From an uncultured Gammaproteobacteria bacterium (GTDB lineage Bacteria; Pseudomonadota; Gammaproteobacteria; HK1), in contig CAMYJH010000012.1 of assembly GCA_947258715.1 (NCBI GenBank), positions 1 to 64,000 of the forward strand: a DNA stretch of 64,000 nucleotides, read 5' to 3'. Positions 19,377 through 28,279 of the stretch are shown piece by piece. Made by a program: the position numbers and the translations under genes. The notes below the pieces were generated by a model. It searched no databases and was not told the origin of the DNA. It saw only the letters and a list, made by a program, of their open reading frames with translations. Each line of letters opens with the position of its first letter. Position 1 is the first letter of the stretch.

Positions 19377-19540
19377 ATAATAGCCGGGCTCGACTCCGGA
19401 GGTGAACACCATCTGAAGCAGCCTGTCGGAACCCTTTTAATACGACCATGGTGCAATTCCGAAGGCGTATTGCCGGTGCCCCGCGGCGGAAGTAAAGAGG
19501 CAAAAGTCTAGACGCGGCGTATTGATTAACTAAACAGCCG

Positions 19541-19867
19541 CTACTTTAGCTTTGAATACGGAGTTGGGGTCAGAATGTAGTTGGTGATGCGGCTGACGAT
19601 GGGACCGTCTTTTTCCGTTTCCGCCCGCGCCGCGTGCCACTCCGGATCGCTTTGGAAAGCGTTCCATTTTTCGTCCCGCTCGGCGAGATTTTCCCATTCC
19701 AGAATATAATAAAGGTCGTGGTTGCTCTCGCCGATTAGCACGGTCCAGAATCCCGCCTGGCGTATGCCGTGCTTCTGCCACATTTTCAGGGTGATGGTTT
19801 CGAAACGCTTGTTGAGCGCCGGCAGTCGTCCCGGCATACAGTGATAGATGCGCAGCTCGTGGATCAT
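19541..19867 (-). CDS. NIPSNAP family protein
   Basis: A 108-residue ferredoxin-fold protein of the NIPSNAP type: it begins MIHELRIYHCMPGRLPAL, and has QAGFWTVLIG and LYYILEWENLAERDEKW. Such small proteins often sit beside catabolic genes, but their chemistry is poorly known. It is transcribed against the flanking carnitine genes. Gap 19377-19540 contains nothing I can name. Confidence 0.82.
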   Translation of the reverse strand: MIHELRIYHCMPGRLPALNKRFETITLKMWQKHGIRQAGFWTVLIGESNHDLYYILEWENLAERDEKWNAFQSDPEWHAARAETEKDGPIVSRITNYILTPTPYSKLK

Positions 19868-20008
19868 GGTTTTTCCTTCTAGTTAATGACTCGATGCCGG
19901 CCCGAGGGATGGCGCGGCGGAAATGCTAACATTCAACCAATTATGAATTCGGCGCCTAAGCAAAGACTGTAATCATACTTTTTATCCCTGACGGTAGGAG
20001 ATACCGAC

Positions 20009-20905
20009 TTGGCCCAAGGAGTCATCGTGACCTGCGCGGTCACCGGCAGCCACCAGAATTTCCATAGTCATCCGGACTTTCCCGTAACCCCGGAACAAAT
20101 CGCCAACAGCTGTCTGGAGGCGCGCTCGGCGGGCGCCGCCGTGGTGCACATACACGTGCGTGATCCCGAGACCGGCGCGGCTTCTGGCGATCCCGCCCTT
20201 TATCGTGAGGTCGTGGAACGGATCCGGGATTCCGGCAGCGATGTGCTCATCAATTTGACCACCGGTGAGGGCGGACGCTACGCACCCGACGAAACTGACC
20301 CTACCCAGGGCGGTCCCGGTACCACGCTTCGCCGGCCGGAACTCAGGGTGCGCCACGTGCTCGAGATGCGCCCGGACATCTGCAGCCTCGACGTCGGCAG
20401 CGCCAACTTCGGCGAGCACGTGTTCATGAACACACCGGGTCACCTGCGGATCATGGCCGACGCCATCAGGGGGGCGGGGGTTAAGCCGGAGATGGAAGTG
20501 TTCGAGCTCGGCCACATCCGTTTCGCCAGTCGGCTGATAGAGGAAGGCCTCATCGATGAACCGCCCTTGTTCCAGATCTGCCTCGGCATTCCCTGGGCCG
20601 CTCCGGCAACGCCGGAGGTGCTGACACTGATGCGGAATCTGTTACCCCAGGGTGCAGTTTGGGCGGCCTTTGGCATCTCCCGCTGGGAGTTTCCCATGCT
20701 GGCGCAGGCGGTGACGCTGGGCGGTCATGTGCGCGTGGGTCTGGAGGACAATCTGTATCTTTCCAAGGGCGAGTACGCCAGCAACGCGACCCTGGTCGAG
20801 CGAGCGGTGCGCATCATTCGCGCGCTGGGCGCGGAGCCGATGGAGCCCGCGCGGGCCGCCGAGGTACTGAAGCTTTCTCCGACTTCACGTTCGGCGTCCG
20901 CGTGA
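20009..20905 (+). CDS. Beta-keto acid cleavage enzyme (copy 2)
   Basis: A 298-residue BKACE-family protein of the same length as copy 1 at 13172. It shares [12 protein letters not shown] (Zn-binding His pair), the IVTCAVTGS N-terminus and the [14 protein letters not shown]-terminal segment. The TTG start at 20009 follows GGTAGGAG with good spacing. It may cleave the same 3-dehydrocarnitine or a different beta-keto acid: its RxG/charged loop residues (EGGRYAPDE against GMGGDLVLG in copy 1) differ where substrate specificity varies in the family. A substrate difference is inference. Confidence 0.85.
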   Translation: MAQGVIVTCAVTGSHQNFHSHPDFPVTPEQIANSCLEARSAGAAVVHIHVRDPETGAASGDPALYREVVERIRDSGSDVLINLTTGEGGRYAPDETDPTQGGPGTTLRRPELRVRHVLEMRPDICSLDVGSANFGEHVFMNTPGHLRIMADAIRGAGVKPEMEVFELGHIRFASRLIEEGLIDEPPLFQICLGIPWAAPATPEVLTLMRNLLPQGAVWAAFGISRWEFPMLAQAVTLGGHVRVGLEDNLYLSKGEYASNATLVERAVRIIRALGAEPMEPARAAEVLKLSPTSRSASA

Positions 20906-20978
20906 ATGCGGGCGGAAACTTAGGCGGCCGCAACGAGGTAAAATACCGCCGAGCATTAGGTTCGTTTGCTAACCCAGC

Positions 20979-21608
20979 TTGAAACTGTTGTCCGCCAAAC
21001 CGAGCCCCTTCGCCCGCAAGGTGCGGGTCGCCTTGATCGAAAAAGGGATGCCCTTTGAAAGCATAATCGATGCGCCTTGGAACGCGGATTCGAAGGCATC
21101 CAGCATGAATCCTCTGGGCAAGGTCCCGGCGCTGGAAATTGGCAAGGGGGAAGTGCTCTACGATTCGAAGGTCATCATCGAATACCTCGAAACGCTGGAC
21201 CGAGATCCCGAATTACTGCCGAAGGATCCGCTCGCCCGCGAGGCGCACAAGAAAATCGAGGCGCTGGCAGACGGCGTCTGCGACGCCATCGTGCTGACGG
21301 TTATCGAGACAGCACGGGAACCGGCGCTTCAAAGTGCCGACTGGATCGCGCGTCAACACGGCAAGGCGACGGCGGGAATTGCGGAAACCGCGCGGCTGCT
21401 GGGATCCCGCGATTGGTTTGTCAGGGACGCTTTTGGTATTGCGGACGTGGCTGTCGGCTGCATGCTGGCTTACGTATCGCTGCGCGCGCCGCATATCGAG
21501 TGGCGGAAGAGGTATTCGAATCTCGGCACCTTCTCCGCGCGAATGGAGTCGCGCCCGTCTTTCCGTGACACCGTTCCTGAGCCCCAGCAAATCGATACGA
21601 TTCATTGA
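20979..21608 (+). CDS. Glutathione S-transferase family protein
   Basis: A 209-residue GST: an N-terminal thioredoxin-like half (KPSPFARKVRVALIEKG, with Ser9 near the catalytic position; NPLGKVPALE; LYDSKVIIEYLE) and a helical C-terminal half. The TTG start is taken because the family begins at this residue. It overlaps the next gene by 4 bp. Substrate unknown; probably a cytosolic detoxification or isomerase role. Confidence 0.83.
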   Translation: MKLLSAKPSPFARKVRVALIEKGMPFESIIDAPWNADSKASSMNPLGKVPALEIGKGEVLYDSKVIIEYLETLDRDPELLPKDPLAREAHKKIEALADGVCDAIVLTVIETAREPALQSADWIARQHGKATAGIAETARLLGSRDWFVRDAFGIADVAVGCMLAYVSLRAPHIEWRKRYSNLGTFSARMESRPSFRDTVPEPQQIDTIH

Positions 21609-22297
21609 ATACGCAAGGCCGGCCGTTGAATCCTCAGCGCGAACAATCCTGGTTTTTTTATTGCTTTTTGTTTTGTGTCTTTTTGGTAGGGCCAGTCGTG
21701 TCTCAAGCCGCGCTGGCCCAGAGTGGTGCGCGGCTATCGGGCGAGCCGCTGGTGAGAGCGCTGCGCCAGGGCGGATACAACATCTACTTTCGCCACGCCG
21801 CCACCGACTGGTCCCAGAGCGATCACGTCCGCGAGGCCGGAGACTGGACCAGCTGCGATCCGGCGCGTATACGCCAGCTCTCGGACCAGGGACGGAAAAC
21901 TGCGCGCGCGGTGGGGGACGCCATCCGCGCCCTTGATATTCCCGTCGGCAGGGTGTTGGCAAGCCCCTACTGCCGAACGGTGGAAACGGCCACGCTAATG
22001 AATTTCGGGAACGTCGAGACGACTATCGACGTTATGAACATGCGGGTGGCGGAATACTTCGGCGGACGTTCGGCTATCGTGAAGACGGCGCGAGCAAGGC
22101 TCGCGACGCCGCCGGCGCCTGGCACGAATACGGTGATTGTGGCCCACGGAAATGTCGCCCGTGACTCGACTCCGGTATATCCCGGAGAAGCCGAAGGCGT
22201 GGTGTTTCGACCTAACGGCAGTGGCGACTTCAGCGTCGTGGCGCGCGTGTCCCCGGAGGAATGGACCCGCCTTGCAAATGAGTTCCAGAAACAATGA
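21605..22297 (+). CDS. Secreted histidine phosphatase-like protein
   Basis: A 230-residue protein with a signal peptide (hydrophobic stretch about 17-38, then QAALAQS). The body is a phosphoglycerate-mutase-like histidine phosphatase domain: the first catalytic segment YFRHAATDW, the SPYCRTVETA helix and VIVAHGN carrying the second His. The usual RHG is RHA here, as in other periplasmic members. TTG start in a 4-bp overlap with the GST gene, and the stop overlaps the kelch gene start (ATGA), so these are one translational unit. Substrate unknown. Confidence 0.8.
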   Translation: MNTQGRPLNPQREQSWFFYCFLFCVFLVGPVVSQAALAQSGARLSGEPLVRALRQGGYNIYFRHAATDWSQSDHVREAGDWTSCDPARIRQLSDQGRKTARAVGDAIRALDIPVGRVLASPYCRTVETATLMNFGNVETTIDVMNMRVAEYFGGRSAIVKTARARLATPPAPGTNTVIVAHGNVARDSTPVYPGEAEGVVFRPNGSGDFSVVARVSPEEWTRLANEFQKQ

Positions 22298-23271
22298 TGT
22301 CGAAAACGCTACGCATGCCATTGCTCGTCAAGAAAATTGCTTATACCCGATGTTGTGCCATTTCCTCGCTGGCCGGTATGGTTTTCTACCTTGCGGCCGC
22401 TTCAGCGTCCGCACAGTGGACCCAGGGAAGACCCATGCTGTCGGCGCGCACCGAGGTCGCGGTGGCAGCGGTTGGAGAACGCGTGTATGTCGCCGGCGGC
22501 TTCGGTGGAGCACAGAATCTCGAGATTTTCGATCCGCGAACGGACCGATGGAGTCTTGGAGCGCCGGTGCCAGCGCGTTTGCATCACGCCGCGGCGGTGG
22601 CTCTCAACGGCAAGCTCTATCTTATCGGCGGGTATGGCGGCGGCTGGGATCCGGTGAACTCGGTTTTCGAGTACGACCCAGCCGCGGACCGCTGGCGCAC
22701 CCTTGCCCCGATGCCGACGCCGCGCGGCGCGCTGGCCGCGGCGGTATTGAACGGCCGCATCCACGCCGTTGGCGGAACCGGACCCGGAAGGCGGAACACG
22801 AATGCCCACGAGGTCTACGACCTGAGCACCAATTCCTGGACCGAGGCCGCGCCGTTACCGACGCCGAGAGATCATCTGGCGGCCGCCGCCGTAGGCGGAA
22901 AACTCTACGTCATCGGCGGACGCATCGATGGCAGCTACGCGCGCAACTTGAACGTTAACGAAGCCTACGATCCCACAACCGACAGCTGGACAGGACGCGC
23001 AGCGATACCGACGGCGCGCAGCGGCATCGCCGCCGCGGTTCTCTACAACCAGATTCTGGTATTCGGCGGCGAGTCCAATCAAGGCACCTTCAACCAAGTC
23101 GAGGCCTACGAGCCGCGCTCCGACCGCTGGTCGACACGTCCCCCCATGCCCACCGCCCGACACGGGCTCGGCGCGGCGACTCTGGGCGGACGGGTCTACG
23201 TCATCAGCGGCGGTCCCACACCGGGAGGCTCGTACTCCGCGGCGAACGAAATCTACCTGCCCGAACATTGA
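22294..23271 (+). CDS. Secreted kelch-repeat beta-propeller protein
   Basis: A 325-residue protein with an N-terminal signal sequence (to about residue 42, ending ASAQW). It is followed by six kelch blades, each with a GG doublet and a spaced Tyr/Trp: VYVAGGFGG, LYLIGGYGG, IHAVGGTGP, LYVIGGRID, ILVFGGESN and VYVISGGPT. Six blades make a closed propeller, probably a periplasmic binding or sialate-epimerase-like scaffold, without an identifiable active site. Its start overlaps the phosphatase stop. Confidence 0.85.
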   Translation: MMSKTLRMPLLVKKIAYTRCCAISSLAGMVFYLAAASASAQWTQGRPMLSARTEVAVAAVGERVYVAGGFGGAQNLEIFDPRTDRWSLGAPVPARLHHAAAVALNGKLYLIGGYGGGWDPVNSVFEYDPAADRWRTLAPMPTPRGALAAAVLNGRIHAVGGTGPGRRNTNAHEVYDLSTNSWTEAAPLPTPRDHLAAAAVGGKLYVIGGRIDGSYARNLNVNEAYDPTTDSWTGRAAIPTARSGIAAAVLYNQILVFGGESNQGTFNQVEAYEPRSDRWSTRPPMPTARHGLGAATLGGRVYVISGGPTPGGSYSAANEIYLPEH

Positions 23272-23289
23272 ATTCGCGGAGCGGTATTC

Positions 23290-24576
23290 TCACCCGCCAG
23301 GCCAAGCGCGCCGAACCCTCGGGCGCAGCACGGCCACTTCCACCGCATAGGCGAGTATCCACGCGGTCAAGCCCAGCATCGCGCCGTTGAGGTTCGGGAT
23401 CGCGAGGCCGGCCGCGCCCGCAAGCGCGGCGGCGCCGAGTTTTAAACCTGCGGTGACCGCAAGCATTTGGGTGGCGCGGGCGCCCGCCAGCAAACCGCGG
23501 AACAGGGCCGCAAATGCCCAGAAAAAAGCCATCGTGAAGGCGGCGCGCATGGCCGGTTTAATGTAAGCGGTCAATTCCGCCGTGAGTCCCATGACCTGCT
23601 GCAGGATGAGGTTCTCGAGGGGCGTCCAGAAAAGCACCAGAGCAAGCAGCACGAACCCGGCTATCAGTTGCACGGTGAAACGCGTCAATACCCGGACGTC
23701 GGCCGGACTGGATGCGAGCGTCTGTCCGGTCTGGGCGAGATTTCTCATCGGGCTCATGAGCAAGCTCACCAGACCGTGCACGACGCCGAAGGCGGCGAGC
23801 GCGAGCTCCGCCTTGGCGAGCTGACCCAGGAACAGGTTCACCACGAACACGACACCCATTTCCGACGACTGGTTGATGACCAGCGGCCAGGAAAAACGCC
23901 ACATCGCAGGCACCCCGGGACGTTCTGCCGCCTCTCCAGGCAGGGCGAAAAACGATCGCCCTGCAAAGGCCCAGGCGAATACCGACTCCGCGAACATGCA
24001 GCTCACCAGCGCCCCGGCGCCGATGGCGGCGCCGCTGACGAACATCGGCCAGATGAACAAGGAAAGCGACAACACTATGAGGCGCACGAAGGTGCTCAGG
24101 GTGATGAGCAGCGTATTCCGGCTCATCATCAGGAGCGCAAAGGCAAAACCGCGCATGATCAGGATCGGTGCGCTGACGACGAAAATATACGAGGCTTCTT
24201 TCGCCTCGGCCATCGCCTGCGCTCCGAGGCCGAATACACTGCCGTAAAGCCATGTTCCAAGAGGAGTAAATGCGACGGCGAGAACGAGCGCCAGAGGCAG
24301 CGCGAGCAGCAGCGCAAGAAATCCGGCGATCGGCTTCAGGTTTCCGCGTCCCTTTAGCCAGGCAATGGCGAGCAGTACGGTGATCTCGGTGCAACCGGTG
24401 ACCGTGTAATAGAAAGTGAAGGAGGTGTTGAACGCCGCAAGCGTTGTGCTGGGATCGGGTGTTCTGGCCAGAAACGCGTGAATGACCGACTTGGAGATCA
24501 TGTTGAGTTCGGTCATGAAGATGAGCGGCAGGAAGAACCGCCACGCGTCACCGACCTTGATTGAAGTCGCGGTCAA
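23290..24576 (-). CDS. MATE-like (MOP superfamily) membrane transporter
   Basis: A 428-residue protein with about 12 membrane helices in two similar halves. Each half begins with a WRFFLPLIF / WRFSWPLVI segment, the pattern of MATE/MOP flippases. The layout also recalls the ANK (progressive ankylosis) branch, but that is only a visual impression. The TTG start is weakly supported. The next in-frame Met is residue 21. Convergent with the kelch gene (18-bp gap). Substrate unknown. Confidence 0.72.
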   Translation of the reverse strand: MTATSIKVGDAWRFFLPLIFMTELNMISKSVIHAFLARTPDPSTTLAAFNTSFTFYYTVTGCTEITVLLAIAWLKGRGNLKPIAGFLALLLALPLALVLAVAFTPLGTWLYGSVFGLGAQAMAEAKEASYIFVVSAPILIMRGFAFALLMMSRNTLLITLSTFVRLIVLSLSLFIWPMFVSGAAIGAGALVSCMFAESVFAWAFAGRSFFALPGEAAERPGVPAMWRFSWPLVINQSSEMGVVFVVNLFLGQLAKAELALAAFGVVHGLVSLLMSPMRNLAQTGQTLASSPADVRVLTRFTVQLIAGFVLLALVLFWTPLENLILQQVMGLTAELTAYIKPAMRAAFTMAFFWAFAALFRGLLAGARATQMLAVTAGLKLGAAALAGAAGLAIPNLNGAMLGLTAWILAYAVEVAVLRPRVRRAWPGG

Positions 24577-24657
24577 GGAGATTAATCGCCGTATTAGGAC
24601 ATTAAAACGGCGCGTTCCGCGCCTAGAAAGGAATCACCAAGCGGCCGTACTATGCGG

Positions 24658-25419
24658 TCAGGTGAGGTACATGCCGCCGTTCACGCAAATCGTCTGCCCG
24701 GTGACATAACGCCCAGCGGGTCCGCAAAGGGCGCGCACCATGGCGGCAATCTCCTCAGGCTTGCCTTTTCGTTGCAGCAGGTTACCCGTGGCCGCAATGC
24801 TCGCCGGGGCCTTGCCCGCGGCGGCGCCGCGCACGGTGTCGATGAATCCCGGAGAAATGGCGTTGACGGTGACAGCGTAGGGCGCCAGCTCGTGGGCGAG
24901 CGAACGGGCCATGCCCTCGAGGGCAGCGTTGGCGCTGGCCGCGTGCAGGCGATCTTTGACCCCCACCTGGGAGGCGATGCCTGAGATATTGATAACGGTG
25001 CCGTTGCCGCACTTTCGTAAATAGGGAAGCGCCGCCACCGCGCACAGCATCGCGCCTTCCACGGTGACCGCGTAGATTTCCCGCCAGCGCTCGAGCGTCA
25101 TCGATTCAAGCGGCTGCAGCTGTCGCAGCGAAGCGTTATTCACCAGGATATTCAGGCCGCCGAATCGTTCCGCCACCGCTTTCATCATGCCGGCCACGGC
25201 ATCCGAATCGCGGATATCGGCCGCGTGCACCATGGCTTCTCCCCCCGAGGACAGGATCTCTTCAGCCAGAACGTGCGCCTCGTCCATTGAGTTCAGCGCG
25301 TTGATCACCACTTTGGCCCCGGCGTCCGAGAGCGCCAGGTTGATGGCCCTTCCGATATTCTTTGCACTGCCCGTCACCAGCGCCACCTGTCCTTCGAGTT
25401 CTTTTGTTTTTGCGTTCAT
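24658..25419 (-). CDS. SDR-fold protein lacking the canonical Tyr/Lys pair
   Basis: A 253-residue short-chain dehydrogenase fold. The cofactor site GSAKNIGRAINLAL and NNASLRQ are present, as is NISGIASQVG at the catalytic Ser. However the usual YxxxK position reads HAASAN, so both Tyr and Lys are replaced. The C-terminal ISPGFIDT segment is normal. It may have lost oxidoreductase activity, or it may belong to a divergent SDR branch using His. In the same direction as the upstream 2-hydroxyacid oxidase, 179 bp apart. Confidence 0.8.
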   Translation of the reverse strand: MNAKTKELEGQVALVTGSAKNIGRAINLALSDAGAKVVINALNSMDEAHVLAEEILSSGGEAMVHAADIRDSDAVAGMMKAVAERFGGLNILVNNASLRQLQPLESMTLERWREIYAVTVEGAMLCAVAALPYLRKCGNGTVINISGIASQVGVKDRLHAASANAALEGMARSLAHELAPYAVTVNAISPGFIDTVRGAAAGKAPASIAATGNLLQRKGKPEEIAAMVRALCGPAGRYVTGQTICVNGGMYLT

Positions 25420-25597
25420 CTCGTTAAGTACCTACATCAATTCGACTCGGTTACAGGCTGAAGCCTGCAAATAAATCTTCCCATGCGGTTCTCGCATTTC
25501 CCGGGGCGTCGAATACGAGAGGTGAAGTATCCTCTGAACGGCTGCAAAGCGGCATTTCGCCAGCAGAACGCGACCAATGGTCGATCGGGGTATCGAC

Positions 25598-26683
25598 TTA
25601 ATAGCCTTCTTCCAGCAAAGGAAACGCGCTCCGATAACCCGGAGCCTGAACCAGCGGGGCGCCAAAATGGAGATAGTTTTGATCGAGTTCCGACCAGCCG
25701 GTGACCCCTAGAAGACCGAGAGTCGAGCGAATTTCGTCTTCCAGAATCTCGAGCACCCGCAACACGCCTGCCTCGCCCGCGGCGCCGAAGGCGAAGCCAT
25801 AAAGTCTGGCGATGCCCACCGCGTCTGCGCCGAGTGCCATGGCTTTGACCACGTCGCTGCCGCGCAAGATTCCGCCGTCCATGATTATCTCTGCATTATC
25901 GTTCACCGCCTCCACCACCTCAGGCAGCACGTCGAGCGCCCCACGGCCGTGGTCAAGCTCCCGACCGCCATGATTGGATACGTAAACCACCTGGATACCG
26001 TGCTCGACCGCAAGTTTGGCGTCCTCTGCGGTGGCGATACCTTTTATAATTAGCGGAATGTCGAAGCGATCCCGGATCCGCGCGATATCTTTCCAAGAGA
26101 ATCGGCGCTGGTGCTCCTCGTTCTTTCCGGCAACTCTTCTACCGGTGGTGACATAGCGCTTAGCGATATCCCGCTCGCGCTTGACGTAGTAATCCAGATC
26201 GACGGTAAAGCAGAAGGCCACGTAGCCCGCGTCCATGGCACGCCGAATATGATCCTCCACCCAGGCTTCGTTGCCGCGTACATAGAGCTGGAAAATCTTC
26301 GGCCCCTGACAGGCGGCGGCAGTGGTTTCGAGTCCGGGCTGGCTCACCGAGCTCAGAATGCTGATGGTACCGAATCGATCTGCGGCGCGGGCTACGGCGG
26401 CCCCACCTTCCGGGTGGAAATCCTGCAGCGAGCCGATGGGCGCCAGCACTACCGGCATGCGTAGTTTTTTCCCCAGCAGCGTCGTGGAAGCGTCCACATG
26501 GTCCACGTTGCGCAGCACCCGTGGGCGGAACGCAATTGAATCGAAGGCAGCCCGATTGCGCTTGAGAGTGGTCTCGGTTTCGGAGGCGCCAATGAGGTAA
26601 TCCCAGGCCCCTTGAGTAAGATTGTTCTTGGCGGCCTTGTAGAACTCGTGAAAGAGCCGAAATTCGACCGTGTTCTTATTCAT
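25598..26683 (-). CDS. FMN-dependent alpha-hydroxy-acid oxidase/dehydrogenase
   Basis: A 361-residue enzyme of the lactate oxidase / glycolate oxidase / mandelate dehydrogenase family. It contains LAPIGSLQDFHPEG, IFQLYVRGN, LIIKGIATAEDA (Lys for FMN), VSNHGGRELDHGRG with the catalytic His/Arg, and MDGGILRGSDVVKA. Start chosen at ATG 26683: the alternative TTG at 26728 adds 15 residues without family resemblance. It oxidises a 2-hydroxy acid to the 2-oxo acid; which one is not clear. Probably peripheral or cytosolic. Confidence 0.85.
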   Translation of the reverse strand: MNKNTVEFRLFHEFYKAAKNNLTQGAWDYLIGASETETTLKRNRAAFDSIAFRPRVLRNVDHVDASTTLLGKKLRMPVVLAPIGSLQDFHPEGGAAVARAADRFGTISILSSVSQPGLETTAAACQGPKIFQLYVRGNEAWVEDHIRRAMDAGYVAFCFTVDLDYYVKRERDIAKRYVTTGRRVAGKNEEHQRRFSWKDIARIRDRFDIPLIIKGIATAEDAKLAVEHGIQVVYVSNHGGRELDHGRGALDVLPEVVEAVNDNAEIIMDGGILRGSDVVKAMALGADAVGIARLYGFAFGAAGEAGVLRVLEILEDEIRSTLGLLGVTGWSELDQNYLHFGAPLVQAPGYRSAFPLLEEGY

Positions 26684-26737
26684 CGATAAGAGAGGCGCGT
26701 AGTCACGACTCAAGATCCAACTGATCAAATTGTTTGT

Positions 26738-26968
26738 TCATTTTTCTTCTGATTGTGCGAGCATTTTTTGCTTTTCCCGAACCTGTTGCTGCAACCCAGG
26801 CGAATCCACGTGCTGCGCCAGCGTCTCCAGCGCCCACGAAAGCTCCCTGCGAAGGCTCTGATTCTCCGCGTCCGCCTCGCGCAGGTCATCGGCGATGGCC
26901 TGCTCCATGTCAAACGGGCATCCCTCGATGATTGCTCGAGCTTGAGCTTTGAACTTATCCTCGGCCAT
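26738..26968 (-). CDS. Small hypothetical coiled-coil protein
   Basis: A 76-residue acidic helical protein, not recognised. It begins MAEDKFKAQARAIIEG and the second half is heptad-rich (LRRELSWALETLAQH, VREKQKMLAQSEEK), suggesting a coiled coil. CAGGAT lies just upstream of the ATG. It ends shortly before the oxidase gene on the same strand. Coding is supported by composition only. Confidence 0.55.
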   Translation of the reverse strand: MAEDKFKAQARAIIEGCPFDMEQAIADDLREADAENQSLRRELSWALETLAQHVDSPGLQQQVREKQKMLAQSEEK

Positions 26969-27238
26969 GATCCTGACCCGTCCAGCGAGAATTTTGAGAA
27001 AAGGTTTGGTCTCCGCACTCGGGCGACAAACGTCGCTAACATTACCATGGTTTCTCGGAGGCGTATCGGCAAGCCCAGCGGCGCCTTATCCCGCGAGGGA
27101 CAAGTCTTTCCTGCTAAAAAAAGTTGTGACGGAGACCGAGCCGGGCGTGGAAGCCGGCATTTCAGCTCGGGGGAGAAGAAATTGGCCAGGCATGTTTGGA
27201 TCGGGCGCGCAGATAAAAAACGAGCTTACACTACCGCG

Positions 27239-28219
27239 ATGATTCGACGGCGACTGGGTCCGATGGCGTCGGTGAGGCCGGTGGCCACGTTCCTTGCCGC
27301 CTTAGGGCTGTTGCTGATCTGGGGCGGAGCTAAAGCTCTCGCGCCGGGACCGATCCCTGGGCTCCGAATGGACCCGGAGCGCGCACCGCTTTCCGCCGCC
27401 GCCGGCAACAATATGACCACCGTTCCCGCGGGCGCCTATCCCATCGGCGATTCCAACGCCCGCCCGGACGCCAGGCCGCGGCACACTGTTTTGTTGAAGG
27501 CATTTGCAATCGACGACACCGAGGTGACCAACGCACAGTTCGCCGAGTATCTGAACGCACTCGATTTCGAGGTCGATGCCGACTTTTCCTACGGCGATGC
27601 CAGGCCAGAGCACTTTTCCAACGCAAGCTGGCCGCAGCTATTGGAGCAAGGCATTCGCCCAGATCGCTATCCCCTTATCGGTCTCGACGACGATCAAGTG
27701 CGGATCGAGGTGCGCGGGGGGCGTTTCCTTGCGGCAAAAGGCTTCGAGGACCACCCGGTGGCGGAGAGTACCTGGCGAGGCGCGCGTAACTACTGCGCTT
27801 GGCGCGGAGCGCGCCTGCCAACCGAGGCCGAATGGGAAGCGACAGCGCGGGGCTCCGAAGGTCGCACCTATCCCTGGGGCGAGGCACCGCCCAAAGACCA
27901 GTTGGTATATTCCCGCTATCCCTCCGGCGTCACCGCGTCGGTGGGTTCCCGCCCCGATGGGGCGACGCCGGGGGGCGTACTCGACATTGCTGGCAGTCTT
28001 GCGGAGTGGACTTCGTCGCTTTACAAGCCCTACCCCTACGACGACAGCGACGGCAGGGAAGATCCCCTGGCGCCGGGCGAGCGGGTGACGCGGGGCGGTG
28101 ACTATGTCTTCGACACCGACTCCGACCAGCTCACCGGCTACTTTCGCAGCGGCTTCTCGCGCGCGCCACAGAACGGTCACCGCCACATTGGATTTCGCTG
28201 TGCTCGTTCCGTTCCCTAA
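27239..28219 (+). CDS. SUMF1/FGE-fold secreted protein without the Cys pair
   Basis: A 326-residue protein. A hydrophobic N-terminal segment (about 10-35) suggests export or membrane anchoring. It carries a formylglycine-generating-enzyme-type domain: TTVPAGAYPIGD, IDDTEVTNAQFAEYL, RLPTEAEWEATARG, YPWGEAPP and HIGFRCARS. The paired active-site cysteines of true FGE (in the GGSFxCxxxYC segment) are absent; the equivalent region reads GGDYVFDTDSD. It therefore probably does not make formylglycine and belongs to the wider family of SUMF1-like proteins. ATG 27239 removes a long upstream extension that overlaps a minus-strand gene. Confidence 0.8.
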   Translation: MIRRRLGPMASVRPVATFLAALGLLLIWGGAKALAPGPIPGLRMDPERAPLSAAAGNNMTTVPAGAYPIGDSNARPDARPRHTVLLKAFAIDDTEVTNAQFAEYLNALDFEVDADFSYGDARPEHFSNASWPQLLEQGIRPDRYPLIGLDDDQVRIEVRGGRFLAAKGFEDHPVAESTWRGARNYCAWRGARLPTEAEWEATARGSEGRTYPWGEAPPKDQLVYSRYPSGVTASVGSRPDGATPGGVLDIAGSLAEWTSSLYKPYPYDDSDGREDPLAPGERVTRGGDYVFDTDSDQLTGYFRSGFSRAPQNGHRHIGFRCARSVP

Positions 28220-28279
28220 GTGCAAACGCTGATCACGACTGCGTGTGGATTCTGTGAACGAGCTGTGGGTCTTTAGTGC

